This document shows, piece after piece, positions 11,357 to 22,511 of a stretch of 64,000 bases of DNA; position 1 is the stretch's first letter, and each line of letters starts with the position of its first letter. The translations under genes and the position numbers were made by a program. The stretch spans positions 682,001-746,000 of the forward strand of contig OY725489.1 of NCBI GenBank assembly GCA_963281255.1, in the 5' to 3' direction. The notes under the pieces were generated by a model that was given only the letters and a program-made list of their open reading frames with translations, was not told the DNA's origin and ran no database searches. The stretch is from Aphrocallistes beatrix (Eukaryota; Porifera; Hexactinellida; Sceptrulophora; Aphrocallistidae).

Positions 11357-13521
11357 CTGTGGAGATAGACACTCTCAACTGTGCATCTCCCTCATTTGGG
11401 AATTTGAGCTTGAGCAGTTCTGACAGTTTACGAGAGTTGTCCTTGCTCGTCGATAAAGAGAAGCCTGCCTACTCGGGAGATATCGACATAACTGTGACAG
11501 TCCTTCTTAACAACCAGAATCGAACAGTGACTAGTAACGTGACTGAACTGACTATGGTGTTAGATGATGTATTGAACATAGTTAATAGATTGTTTGACAT
11601 CGAAGTGATAGATGTTCTCAACCAGACAGAGTCTGTAGCGCCTGTAACAGAAGATATCATCAGATTGTTGGATCAACATGCTATCAATATCCTCTCGCAG
11701 AACCACAGTATGAGGTACACGAACCTGTCCAATATCCATTTCGAGACGATGTGTCTTGGCAGAAGCGACAACCCAATCACTCTTAAAGCTGACAATCTTC
11801 CTTTCGAGACGGAGGCAGGGTTACAGTTAGTGGAGATAACAGTCCCAGTGGACCAATTAAATTCTAGCGGTGTCGGCTTAAATTTCTTTGTCATTCGGAA
11901 TGTTGCATCAATTCTATCCCGGTACTCTGATCAAATTTCATTTGGCAGTTTTGGCATTCCTAGACTGTACTTCGGTAGTTGGGAAGTTGTGAGCCCACTC
12001 GTGTCTATTCATGTTTTGAAAGATGGCACAAAAGTGACAACATTTAACGATGAAGCAGTGAGGATACAACTTCCGTTCAGGATAATCCTCCCGAATGGGA
12101 GCTATAGAAAGCTCTCCTGCGAATTCCTACCCTTGGAAGTTGAGGACAATTACTCGACTTGGCAAGATAGTGGTGTAGATGACAGTCTTACTTCAAACTC
12201 GTTAGTCAATTGTTCTTCCAATCATTTGACTTCTTTCGCCGTTTTGGCAGCTGTCAATGGCTTAGAAAGGCAGAGTCCTGCCTTGACGATCGTCTCTTAT
12301 GTGGGAGTAGGCGTGTCCATTGTAAGCCTAGCACTGTCCATATTCATCTATCTGGTATTCGGTCTTAAATTACTGAAGAATGTGCAGCACTTCGCTTACT
12401 TTAATCTCATTCTGTCTCTGCTACTCCTATTTATACTTTTCTCAGTCGGGTTGGAGCTGCCGTACCGTGACAATTTCGGTGACTACATCCCTTGTAAAGT
12501 TGCTTCCGGGGTGTTACAGTATCTGGTGCTGTGTGTGTTTGCTTGGATGTTGATCATAGGTGTGATTATCCTCATTCTAATGGTGTGGCCTTTTTACACA
12601 TTCACGATTAAATTCGCACTGATTTCTGAACTCCTGTGTTGGACAGTGCCTGCGGTGTACGTAGGATCCTACACCTACTGGCTGCACCATTCCTTTCAAA
12701 CCCCGACTAACTCCCTGCTTAGTAGTAATACCACTCGACAGTTCCCTGGGTACTGCTGGATCCAATCACACGACGTATTCATGAATGCACACCGCCATAA
12801 CTTAGCTGTGATTGTTCCTATCTGCTGTGTCATTCTGATTAACATCGCTATCTTCATCATTGTCATTGTGAGAGCGTGAAGTTGTATTTTGGCAAGAAGA
12901 GCTTTGGGAAGTTGGAGCGAGCTCAGAAAGCATCTCTTGTCCTCTTGAGGCTATTTATAGTCCTGACCCCTATCCTGGGATTCCTGTGGATTGTGGGTGT
13001 GTTAACATTGGATCCAGTCTCCCCTTTTGCTTGGGTATTCACAGCTCTCGGAAGTTTTCAAGGCCTATTCATTCTGATTTTTGTTGTTCTTTTGAGAAAA
13101 GACATTCGCGATGCAATAAGGAAGAGGTTCGATGTTATCTACCATCGCATGACTTCTCTCACAGGAACAATCAACAAACTTACTTCTTGAATTCACTGCT
13201 TCAGCCAACAATAGCCTATTTTCTATTTAATGTACATTTTATTATCTGTCATATTATTAAATTTTCTTAAATTTTATTTATTTTAAACATTTCTATTTTC
13301 AATAAAATATTCTTCGTCATGAGATTTGTTAATCGAGACAGATACTACTGTAATTAATACAGAAGCCATCACCTGTATTGTTTAGAATTCACAACAGAGT
13401 GCTTCATAGCTTAACGTTAGATATTATTAGATAGAAACACTACGACGACATTGGTATTCATACAGTAATTATATGAGGTTGCATTTCTAACCTGAATATT
13501 GGTAACCACACTCAAGATGGT

Positions 13522-13529
13522 TATAAATA
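13522..13529 (+). promoter_or_regulatory. TATA box of the FEM1-like gene
   Basis: TATAAATA ends 30 bases before the ATG at 13560, implying a very short leader. Confidence 0.5.
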
Positions 13530-13559
13530 TGTTTCGAATCAACTAGATACAATCTTATA

Positions 13560-15437
13560 ATGAGTTTTCTAACAGAGTGGTCTTCATTACTTTCGAAGAA
13601 GGAGTTTGATACGCTATTGGAGAGAGTCTGCATCTCAACTCACTGCCATTACCAACTTTTAAAAGATCAAAGTCCGATTCAGTTAACTATCTTCAAATGT
13701 ATCTGTGCGTTTCTTAATCTCGATCCGAGTTTTCCACATAACAAGAACGCGTGTTGTACTGAACGATACACACATGTGAGTGGACAAAAGCGAGCCGCTA
13801 TCGCTAATTTCTTCCCCGCATACCTCTCTTACGTCTCAGATCTAAACGAAGTTGACTCGTATGGGAACTCTTACATGCATTACATTGCTGATCTGGCTAT
13901 TAACCCGAATTTAAAATCAACCATTATGCAACGTGCGATTGAACGTGGAGCTCACCAGTTCCCGAACAGTGAGAATATCACCCCACTGCAAGTAGCAGCA
14001 CTGAAAGGCGATGGCGCCTGTGTCCGAACAGTGATTTCAAACTATGGTAACATCTCGAGTGCTGAGATTATACAGGCATGTGGCATAGTTCTGTACAGCA
14101 CACCTTTTCATGGTTTCCATGCTTCGTGTCGTAAATACTTTCAGCAGGAAATCCAGAATCATCTCCCGGCATTCCGAGCTAACCCAACTTTCTATCTTGG
14201 CGCAACAATGTCCAAGGAAACGGTCGAAATGTTTGAAACGATTTTCGCAAGCATAGATGAGGACACGTACACACAAGTACAAGTTGATTATAAGCAAAGT
14301 TTCACACAGCAAAGTCAGGTCATTCACCAAACAATCACCCCTCCGAGTGGGGAGATTGTGAGTCAGATGCTACAAAAGCACGAGTTCTTCTCCTTCGCAA
14401 CTATCTACGACATCCTAATGCAATACTACTCCACCAACTCTACATCGGTGAGGGGAGCGTGCCTCGTATCAGCTAGACCCTACATCAAGTTGTACCAGAA
14501 TAAACTCATTTCTCTTTTGTTCAAGCGTCCGTTGCATATGCAAAATATCGACTTGAATAGATTGAAACGGCAATTCCTAGGTTCGTTTAGATATTGGTTG
14601 GACTCAGCCCTTCGTGTGATGGAGACTCACATTCCTCTGCTCAGTCCGAATGCTGCTCTCTTCATGTTGCTAGAATCTCAGGCAGCGGTGGAAGAATATC
14701 TTCACATCGCATGCCTATATTTGGACTGCATTAGACAAATTCCTGGTAAACAAAACGTAAACATTTTCGAGAAGGAAAGTAAAGAAGTAGCAATAGCCTT
14801 CCTTTCATTTTGCGATTCTGTAACAGCGCTCACTACCTTGGTATCAGCTGACGTTTCCAATGAGTCAGTTCACAGTTTCCTACGATTAGGTTTCTACCCA
14901 ATACACTGTCTCAGTAGAATCAAGACAGATACCTCCACCAACCCTTCTTCCTTCGTGGTTATATCTCTACTCGACCACCTGATGCCTACTCAGAAACACC
15001 TGCTCAACGAGTATGATGATCAGGGAAGAACTCCATTGCATTGGGCAGTCCTCAAAAAGTCCGAGATTATAGTGTACTTGATAGAAGTCGGTGCGTACCC
15101 ACACGCGATTGATAAAAAACGAAAATTGTCCGCTTTAAAGCTTTTGCGCGCCGAAAAACGTATTCCTAAAGGTGCTAAAAAGTGTTATAAACAGCTACAC
15201 GACATGGTTCAGCCGTTAAAAGCTCTATCCGCCATCAAGATAGCATCACTACCTGATGAGCTCAGTGCCTTCCTGCCTAAGGACTTAGCTTACTTCGTGT
15301 ACCTGCATCAAATATCTTACGGGGAGATATATCCTGATATATCTAAGTTAAATGATGAATACAATCCGGAGATTATGCCGATGAAAATGCTAAAAGAAAA
15401 CCTTGTAGCGAAAAACCAGATTATATACCATTTTTGA
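13560..15437 (+). CDS. FEM1-like ankyrin-repeat protein, single exon
   Basis: 625 residues without introns. Ankyrin-like repeats lie at about residues 95-165 (DSYGNSYMHYIADLA; ENITPLQVAALKGDG) and 490-540 (DQGRTPLHWAVLKKSEIIVY; LIEVGAYPHAIDKKRK). The middle is helical (LIPEYL-type segments around 280-420) and the end reads LPDELSAFLPKDLAYFVYLH. This order, and the tail resembling the FEM1 ending (IPEKLETFVSLH), suggest a highly divergent relative of FEM1, the substrate receptor of CUL2 ubiquitin ligases. The N-terminal array is much shorter than in FEM1A/B/C, so substrate binding cannot be assumed. An alternative is an unrelated ankyrin protein. It has its own TATA box. Confidence 0.6.
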   Translation: MSFLTEWSSLLSKKEFDTLLERVCISTHCHYQLLKDQSPIQLTIFKCICAFLNLDPSFPHNKNACCTERYTHVSGQKRAAIANFFPAYLSYVSDLNEVDSYGNSYMHYIADLAINPNLKSTIMQRAIERGAHQFPNSENITPLQVAALKGDGACVRTVISNYGNISSAEIIQACGIVLYSTPFHGFHASCRKYFQQEIQNHLPAFRANPTFYLGATMSKETVEMFETIFASIDEDTYTQVQVDYKQSFTQQSQVIHQTITPPSGEIVSQMLQKHEFFSFATIYDILMQYYSTNSTSVRGACLVSARPYIKLYQNKLISLLFKRPLHMQNIDLNRLKRQFLGSFRYWLDSALRVMETHIPLLSPNAALFMLLESQAAVEEYLHIACLYLDCIRQIPGKQNVNIFEKESKEVAIAFLSFCDSVTALTTLVSADVSNESVHSFLRLGFYPIHCLSRIKTDTSTNPSSFVVISLLDHLMPTQKHLLNEYDDQGRTPLHWAVLKKSEIIVYLIEVGAYPHAIDKKRKLSALKLLRAEKRIPKGAKKCYKQLHDMVQPLKALSAIKIASLPDELSAFLPKDLAYFVYLHQISYGEIYPDISKLNDEYNPEIMPMKMLKENLVAKNQIIYHF

Positions 15438-15717
15438 ATTACTTATTTGTGTCTATACTTCAATGTTTCTGTAAAGTTATTTTATATTTCTGTAAAATTT
15501 ATTTCCACTGAAGCAATATATGATAATACTTAACAATCTACTTAATTTTCTTTGGTAAGAATATAAATATTCCGGGAATACTCATATATAATTCTATATT
15601 CAAATTTTAATTCACTTAATCCGACCAATTAAAAGTCCTCAAAATCCCTTGTTTTTTGTTATAATTTAGACCAAATCTCATACATTTTTCTCATAAAGAT
15701 TGGTAGATTAGATTTTA

Positions 15718-18700
15718 ATGGCAGAAGCTGAGCCTAGTTCAAGTCACCCTAACAACCCTGTGCATGACGTAGACACGTCCTTCCATGCTCGTGGTCTCTG
15801 GCTATTGAAGGCGAGTTTTACTTTTCAAAAGCTATTTATTATCATCCTGTGCCACTTTGAGCCACTTATCTATCTATTTATAGGTTCCAAAGTATCTTGC
15901 TGAAAAGTGGGATTCAGCAGAAGATGGAACAGACATTGGACAAATCGAATTTGTAAAGTGAGTTGAAATGTGTGTCGAATCTATATTATTTTTAGAATAT
16001 TTTCTATCTTTTAGGAAACCAAATTCCACTGCACAAAACGTACTGAATTCAAGTAAACATTTAATAATCTCAAACTATAACTAAGTTCCAACTGTTGTGT
16101 CTGTTGTTATAGATTGTATTCCGCGTATCAGCTGACTCAGTGAGCAGTGGGGCTAGCGAACAGGACATTCCACTCTCCCACACCCTCAAGATGGCTCCGT
16201 GTGACAATGTCTCCATGATGGTATTCTCACAGAACAAAGGTATTCACAAGCTAGCAACGCGTTTGATAGCATGGAATTTACTTATATTGTTCAGATGGAA
16301 TCAAGATTGAGGGGAAGATTGCTCAAAGAGCAGACATTCAAGTAGATGCTAGCTATATGAATCAGTACATGTCTCTGAAAAGGTAGCAACCTCTCCTTTG
16401 TCAAAAATGTAGAATCCGATTCCTAAATCTGTTTGCTTTAGAAAGAAGATAGAAACAACAGAAGCTACCAAAAAGAAAAAGTACGAACCAATAATGCTAC
16501 CGAACAATCCTAACAAAATCTACTCGACCAAATACAAAGATATCGTGAGCTACTTTCAGTTATGAAATACAGTCGACTCTGCTTAATAGGGTCACATCGG
16601 TCAGAGGACATTTTGCCCCGATTAAGCGGAGAACCGAAAATAGTCTGTATTAGCTTCTATGTGTGAGAGCTATTCCAGTCCTGCCAAAAGTGACCCGATT
16701 AAACAGTGACCTTATTAAGCGGGCTCGACTGTACTTTACTGTGTTATCATAGACACGGGTTACCATGGTGATTTTCTTTTTGTTACAACCAATATTTCCA
16801 CAAAAATGGCATAACATCCTTGTTTTAACTATTAAATTTAATAAAACTCTACCCAATCCATCTTAAAGTATTTATAACCAAGAATATACTTAATCCACAA
16901 TTCAATACAATAACTCAACGCACGACTATCAATGTTATGCACTGTGAATGGCCAGCAAGTACACTTCCCAGCACACTCAATACTGCAACAAACTCATACT
17001 CGCCCCCATGGTCCGCATGGGGACGCTCCCATTCCGCCTCTTGTGTCTGGTGTACGGGGCTGACCTTGTCTTCTCAGAAGAAATTGTGGATCACAAACTA
17101 GTGAAGTGTCGCCGCGTTGTTAACCCCGTCTTGAACACGATAGATTTCGTAGACAACGGATCTGTCGCCTTCCGTACTTGTGCCACTGAGAGGGAGAGGG
17201 TGGTGCTACAGATTGGAACCGCGTGTGCGAAGAGAGCGACGAAAATCGCGGGATTAGTAGGCACTGACGTCTCTGGGATTGACGTGAACATGGGCTGCCC
17301 TAAGGATTTCTCTGTCAAGGGCGGAATGGGGGTAGCGCTCCTCAACAGTCCAGATAGGATTTCTGAGATAATGCCCGCACTCGTGAAGACGAGTAGAATC
17401 CCAGTCACCTGCAAGATCCGAATCTTACCCACGCTAGACAGAACGAGAGAACTTCTGAAATTGATTGAGAACACTGGCGTATCAGCTGTCAGCATTCATG
17501 GACGCACAGCTGCGCAAAGGCGAACAGAACCGAATCAGAATGAAGTCCTAACCGCCATTTGCACCTCTCGCCCCATCTCCATTCCAATCATAGCTAACGG
17601 TATCTCAGCAGATGTCAGCTGCCACTCTGACATCCAAGCTTGGAATGAGAGAATAGGTAGCGACTCTATAATGCTAGCAAGAGCCGCTCAGAGAAACCCG
17701 TCTATATTCCGTAAATCCGGTATATTACCGGTTCTAGAGATGTCACGTAGCTACCTTATGTACGCCATAGACTATGATAACCCGTACGGTAACACGTTGT
17801 ATTGCCTCTGCAACATAATGCATAGTGTGATGGACAAGGAAGTGGGACACGAAGTGAGTAGCAGTAGGAGTATGGCGGAACTGTGTAAGGCTTTTGGTCT
17901 GAGTGAATATTACGAGCAAGCAGTAGCGAAGAGGAAAACTATCTTCAACTCTCTTGTCAAGGAGGAGAGTGATCTTTTAAGAGATGTAGGACTCGTATAC
18001 TCTGATACTGTTAAAAATGTGCCTGAGGTGAGTGAATACGGAGTGGTGGAGCTGCATCTTCAGTACAGGAAGAGAATGGGTGGAGTTGTAGAAGCGAGTA
18101 GCCCTAAAGAGAAGCTACTCAAATGGGCTAGAAAGAACCCAGACCTAGAAGTGGAGTACACGACTAAAGAGAGGTCTTCTGACCGCAGGTTTAAGTCCGT
18201 CCTGCGGCTAGGGGGAGAGAGCTACTCCTCCAGCTACTGGGAGAAGAATAAGAAGCAAGCAGAACACGCAGCCGCTAGCGTAGCTATGCAAGTGCTGGGG
18301 ATTGGAGAGTCTGATTGAATGGAGATATTTCTCTCTTTTGTTTGACGTTCTGCTACCTAATCAAAATCTGAACCTTCTCTCTATTTTAGTTGTAGTTCTA
18401 TATAATAGTTGTCTCATATTTTTATCCGTAGAATTCCAATAGCAAATTTCCTATAATATGATAACTCTCACAGCCTAGTGTTTGAACAACGCAATAAACT
18501 AAGAGTAGAAATTGGATTCTTTTGTCCATCGTTTTTTGTTGCTAGGGCTGTAAACATTGTTTTATTAGTAGTACTCCATTAATCGGGACACTTTGGTCTA
18601 GAATATTTTGTCCCGATTAAGCAGAGTTTCCAATTAACCGATGAAATTTAGTATTAGCTTCTATGTATGGGAACCATTCCGTTCCTGGAGACTTGTCCCG

Positions 18701-19295
18701 ATTAAGCTGAGTCGACTGTATTTAATAATTCGAGGTTTTAGAGTAAGAGGAAGAGAGAGAGACAGGAAGAGAAGCATCTTCGTAGCGACAAGCAGATAGT
18801 GCTCGATAGAGTATTCGACGCTTTTAAAAAGTTTCCCTTCTACAATACCAGCGATCTTGTGAAGATAACCAGACAGCCTCAGGTAATCCATATCCCACTG
18901 TTAGGCTATTTAACGAAATTCTTAATCAATTGAAATCCTTGATAAAATAGGACTATAAGTATTAACTTTAAATTAATCTAAAAATATGACAGGTGACTCC
19001 GCTTAATCAGGACACTTTGGTCCTGGATATTTTATAAATTTTGTATTAGCTGCTATGTATAGGAACAATTCCGTTCCTGGAGACTTGTCCCGATTAATAA
19101 GCGGAGTTGACTGTATTTGTTAAATCGTGATCTTTTTATGTTTTTTAGAATCACTTGAAGGAGATTCTCAAAGGAGTGTGCATATACCGCACACACGCAC
19201 CCCACAAGAACATGTGGGAACTCAAGCTAGAGTACAAGGACGCTGATTCTGAGAAGGAATCGGACAAAGTAACTGTTATAGATGGAAATGTTTGA
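15718..19295 (+). CDS. GTF2F2: GTF2F2, TFIIF beta subunit (RAP30)
   Basis: General transcription factor that binds RNA polymerase II and helps load it at promoters, in the nucleus. Eight exons: 15718-15810, 15884-15957, 16015-16039, 16113-16239, 16295-16382, 16442-16544, 18742-18882 and 19149-19295, giving 265 residues (human 249). Diagnostic segments are GLWLLKVPKYLAEKW at the N-terminus, the winged-helix part KQIVLDRVFDAFKKFPFYN with DLVKITRQPQ, and NHLKEILKGVCIYR plus MWELKLEYK at the end. Phases agree at every junction. The first intron has a GC donor (AAG|GCGAGT). The 2.2 kb sixth intron contains DUS2 and two MITEs, and the seventh a third. Confidence 0.9.
16570..16731. mobile_element. 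Pogo-like MITE (CAGTCGACTCCGCTTAAT family)
   Basis: Ends CAGTCGACTCTGCTTAATAG and, inverted, GAGCCCGCTTAATAAGG-like text, flanked by TA on both sides. About 160 bp, non-coding. Related copies lie at 18571, 18990, 30894, 38567 and 47812. Confidence 0.8.
16948..18318 (+). CDS. DUS2: DUS2, tRNA-dihydrouridine(20) synthase 2, nested intronless gene
   Basis: Flavoenzyme that reduces uridine 20 in the D-loop of tRNA. 456 residues in one exon. The TIM-barrel FMN domain begins with NKLILAPMVRMGTLPFRLL; VNMGCPKDFSVKGGMG holds the catalytic Cys (about residue 117), followed by VSIHGRTAAQR and IPIIANG. A C-terminal double-stranded-RNA-binding domain covers about 375-450 (KEKLLKWARKN; AEHAAASVAMQVL), as in animal DUS2. 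The gene lies wholly between GTF2F2 exons 6 and 7 on the same strand. An AATAAA at 18493 is its likely polyadenylation signal. Lack of introns suggests retrocopy origin or intron loss. Confidence 0.93.
   Translation: MASKYTSQHTQYCNKLILAPMVRMGTLPFRLLCLVYGADLVFSEEIVDHKLVKCRRVVNPVLNTIDFVDNGSVAFRTCATERERVVLQIGTACAKRATKIAGLVGTDVSGIDVNMGCPKDFSVKGGMGVALLNSPDRISEIMPALVKTSRIPVTCKIRILPTLDRTRELLKLIENTGVSAVSIHGRTAAQRRTEPNQNEVLTAICTSRPISIPIIANGISADVSCHSDIQAWNERIGSDSIMLARAAQRNPSIFRKSGILPVLEMSRSYLMYAIDYDNPYGNTLYCLCNIMHSVMDKEVGHEVSSSRSMAELCKAFGLSEYYEQAVAKRKTIFNSLVKEESDLLRDVGLVYSDTVKNVPEVSEYGVVELHLQYRKRMGGVVEASSPKEKLLKWARKNPDLEVEYTTKERSSDRRFKSVLRLGGESYSSSYWEKNKKQAEHAAASVAMQVLGIGESD
18571..18718. mobile_element. 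Pogo-like MITE, second copy in the GTF2F2 intron
   Basis: Shows ATTAATCGGGACACTTTGGT, TTAGCTTCTATG and terminal GAGTCGACTG before TA. The left end is degraded. Confidence 0.7.
18990..19113. mobile_element. Pogo-like MITE, third copy
   Basis: GTGACTCCGCTTAATCAGGA at the left and GCGGAGTTGACTG at the right, in the last GTF2F2 intron. It is shortened internally relative to the 160 bp copies. Confidence 0.7.
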
Positions 19296-19434
19296 TTGGA
19301 TATTTGAATATTTTAGTTCACTCAATTCTGAATAATTTTGACTGCTGATTTCTAATAATTTGGATAATTGCTTGCTTTCTCAAGTTAGGAATGTAATTCT
19401 AAAATAGAATACTCTTACTGACAATTAGTTATTC

Positions 19435-22400
19435 ATGGCGGAGACAGAGAGATTTAAGCCGAAACTCAGTCTCCTGGTATTTCTCTCCATCAGCCATTTC
19501 TTCTCTAGATGGGTAAGCTAGTACCTTAATTCCTTGAATATAGCCGTGGCAGTTAAGAACTTTTAGCTCAATTTACGATCTGATGAAAATTATTTTTCTG
19601 ATACAAGATACAGTCGAAACCGGTTTTTCTTACTATTTCTTTACAAAAAATAGTAAGAAAGAACCGATGGAAATTAATATAGATTTGGAATTTACATAAT
19701 TAAGATTCTGAAATAATAAAGAAAAAAACGATAAGTAAGGATAGACCGGAGTGAGAAAAAACCGGTTTTGACTGTACTTATAAATGAATAACTGTGATCA
19801 CCTTTCAAAATCTTAAATTTCGACGATTTTTTGAGGGTCGGAAGTAGAATCTTTGGGTCTATGGAGTTTCGCATGAATAATTATGGGTGGTGGCTTCCAT
19901 TTACAAACGTGTTTTTAGGGAGACCGCATGTGGAGTTTCGGTGTGCCTCTCTTTCTCGTGGTTATCTACTGCAACTCACTCCTACTGGCCGCCGTGTACG
20001 GACTCATGCTGACTCTGGCTCTCACGCTGTTCGGAACCTGGGTAGGGGACTTCGTAGACGCTACTCCCAGGAGAAAATGTGTGTAGTCCTGTGCCGTAAG
20101 ATCTAGAACATCTCGAGATGATGCTCCATATTTTAGAATTCCACAGTTATATAGTGTGGAGATAGCCTAGCTGTCTTCAGTTGTGTGTTTGTAGGCGAAA
20201 ATCGAGTTTAGTTAATTTGGACTTTTAAGTATTGTTCTAAAATTTTGAATTTGTGGATTTTGGAAAATACTTAGAATTAGCGGCGAATTTAAGTTAAGAG
20301 ATTTGAAAAACTGTGTTATTTAGAGGTTTAACTGAATACCTAAGAACGTTCATATTTTTTCTAGCTCAACTATTTCGTCCTTCACACTTCTGACATTGTA
20401 CATCTTATAGTTGTGGTGATAACTCTCTTCCTCAACAATCTGTTCATCTTCCTCAACTCTGCTTGTCTCTTCATCATAATCCTACTCTCCAACCTCCGTA
20501 TCAGCAACTTGCAGGCCTACGTCTACTCCCTCGTTGTGCTACTCATCTTGTTCGGAGCTGTGGCCAGGATAACCTCTCTGGGGACTAACATCTCTGTGGA
20601 GAAGGATTGGGTGGTGGTGATTGCTCATAAGGACAAGATTTCTCTAGCTTGTAAGATGTCCAGCTTGAATTTAGTAGTATACAGTAGAACTCAGTTAGTA
20701 CGTACTCGGGATAAGACGTACTTCGGCTTAGTACGTACTCATTTCTCTGAACCAGAATTCGTTTAATATATTCCTATGTAATATCAACTCGGTTAGTACT
20801 TCTTATCCGAGTTCTACTGTACATTGTATAGTTTGGTTAGGTACAAGTGAACTTTAAAGTGTAATGATTGTTACAAATCACCATTTACAACTTTTTTAGG
20901 TCAATTCATCGAAAAATTCTGATAAAATAAGCTTAACTTACACCTTAAATCTTGAAAATATTCCTCTTAAAATATCCGCCAGTCTTTAAATTATTGTACA
21001 TTTTTCTCATTGAAGCAGCGAAAATATTAACATTGTTTTGTATATGCGCTAATTCGTAAACGTACGTATTCAATTTGATGCATCATTGGAATGTTCTATT
21101 ATTTACTACGCATTTCCGTACTATCCCAGGTATCAACACAAACCTACGACGAATCGATCTCATCTGCAAGCTGGTAGCTCCTGTCTTCATCACGATGATA
21201 ATGCATTTCGCGGGGTTGCTCGTAGCTACCGTGGTGCTAGCGGGGTGGAACATGGTCTCATTCGTAGTGGAAACTCTTCTAATCAACATCGTGTACAAAA
21301 TGGAGCCCAATCTAGCCACTAAGGAGTATAGACACAAAGAGATTTCTGTGGAGAATAACACGAACAATAGTAACAATAATGAGAGTATTGAGTTGTCAGA
21401 AGTGAGTGCAGATTACACAGAACAGGTTTGTCCTACACTTTCAGTTCAGCTTTATTCTTATAAATTTTCAAATTTTCAAATTTCCTAAAAGGTTGAACTG
21501 ACAGACACTGCCCCGGTTCGCAGAAGACCAACTAAAACGAGCTCGAAACGAAACACGAAACTTTTCGCGAAACGTCTGAAAAAGAAACTATTTAGTTTAC
21601 CCAAAAACTTCATCATCGGCTGGAAGATCTACTTCAGACAGAAAGTTTTCCTGGTCGGTGTATCGATGGCTTGTCTCTACCTGACAGTGCTGGGGTTCAG
21701 TGGCGTCACGGCGGGATACTTCTTCACCCAGGGGATGACCGCGTTCTATCTGGGGCTGGCACAAGGTGTGGCTGGTGTCACGGGTGTTGGAGCTACTTTC
21801 GCTTATCCCTACATTCGCCGTTTAACTGGAGCAGTGAGAACTGGGATTATCGGCGTTTCTCTGCAGTTATTTTCTCTCGGTTTTTGTGTGATCGGTGTTT
21901 TCGCTCCTGGGAATCCTACCTTTGACACCCCCCCTCCATCTGCGGCCTGCCTAAACCCTATCAATCAAACGAACAACACCTTGATCCCAATTATAAACAC
22001 AGGTAACACCAGCTTCGTAAACAACAACACAAACACTACAACAATCGACTTCGTCAGTCATCAGTACGCTTCGCTCATATTACTGGTGACAGGAGTCGTT
22101 ACGGCTCGATTCGGACTTTGGTTATTCGACCTTGCGGTGCTGCAGATAATACAGGAGAACGTGGTGGAGTCTGAGAGAGGCGTTGTTAACGGTATTATGA
22201 GTTCAATGAATTTCTTCAATGATATGTTGCATTTCCTGCTTGTTGTTATCTTCCCATATCCAAGTCAATTCGGGTATTTGGCACTCCTTTCCTTCGCGGC
22301 TATCGCCGTGGCTTGGATTCTGTATTTCGTGTACGTACTGCGCTACGAGAGAGGAGAATTGGAATGTAGGAAATGTTGCAGACGGACCCATCGAGGCTAT

Positions 22401-22511
22401 CAGATAGGGACTTTCGAACATGAAGATGATAGCAGCGATGATAATTCTGTTAGGCTAGAAATCAGTGATGGAGATATCCAATACTTGAATAGTGATGACG
22501 ACACTGCGTGA
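19435..22511 (+). CDS. SLC40A1: SLC40A1, ferroportin iron exporter
   Basis: Twelve-helix major-facilitator protein that exports ferrous iron across the plasma membrane. Five exons fit in phase: 19435-19512, 19919-20078, 20411-20650, 21130-21425 and 21492-22511, giving 597 residues (human 571). Family segments visible: SISHFFSRWGDRMWSFGVPL with VVIYCNSLLLAAVYG, VGDFVDATPRRK, ISVEKDWVVVIA, TNLRRIDLICKLVAP, AGWNMVSFVVE, YLTVLGFSGVTAGYF, and ENVVESERGVVNGIMSSMN. The exon 3 acceptor was chosen at 20410 because it gives the spacing seen in human ferroportin; an upstream acceptor near 20365 is also open. The long loop after exon 4 is Asn/Lys-rich and not conserved. Confidence 0.9.
19611..19774. mobile_element. 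MITE (CAGTCGAAACCGG family) in ferroportin intron 1
   Basis: CAGTCGAAACCGGTTTTTCT at the left and AAAACCGGTTTTGACTG at the right, flanked by TA. About 164 bp with a further internal foldback (TACTATTTC...AATAGTA). Confidence 0.8.
20682..20819. mobile_element. MITE (CAGTAGAACTC family) in ferroportin intron 3
   Basis: CAGTAGAACTCAGTTAGTAC at the left and CCGAGTTCTACTG at the right, with flanking TA. 138 bp, non-coding. Confidence 0.75.

Larger units (their letters stand above)
5185..13190 (+). pseudogene. Adhesion-type GPCR with EGF, LRR, GAIN/GPS and 7TM regions, decaying
   Basis: Three exon blocks: 5185-7949, 8183-8525 and 10155-13190. In order they show a signal peptide (MLLTIVFFSIMLSIHGVVS), an EGF module, leucine-rich repeats (5.8-6.3 kb), about five calcium-binding EGF modules (DIDEC motifs, 6.45-7.0 kb), an unassigned ectodomain, Cys-rich modules, an HRM-like segment, a GPS-like site (NHLTSFAVL near 12.22 kb) and seven hydrophobic helices from about 12.29 kb. 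This is the layout of adhesion (class B2) receptors at the plasma membrane. As assembled it is broken: a frame slip in the first EGF near 5352, an in-frame TAA at 5837, another slip near 6013, a frame change across the 25 bp minisatellite (10457-11356), and a slip after the fifth helix near 12870. The long intact stretch 6081-7949 suggests recent decay, or a gene-specific assembly problem. Confidence 0.75.

Noticed and set aside
10449-11378. Long minus-strand open frame as a real gene
   Set aside because: It is confined to the 25 bp array and its 75 bp super-period; there is no coding sequence outside the repeat.
20365-20410. Upstream exon 3 acceptor in ferroportin (LNYFVLHTS...)
   Set aside because: It would add about 16 residues between conserved segments; the acceptor at 20410 gives the family spacing. 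Not excluded without RNA.
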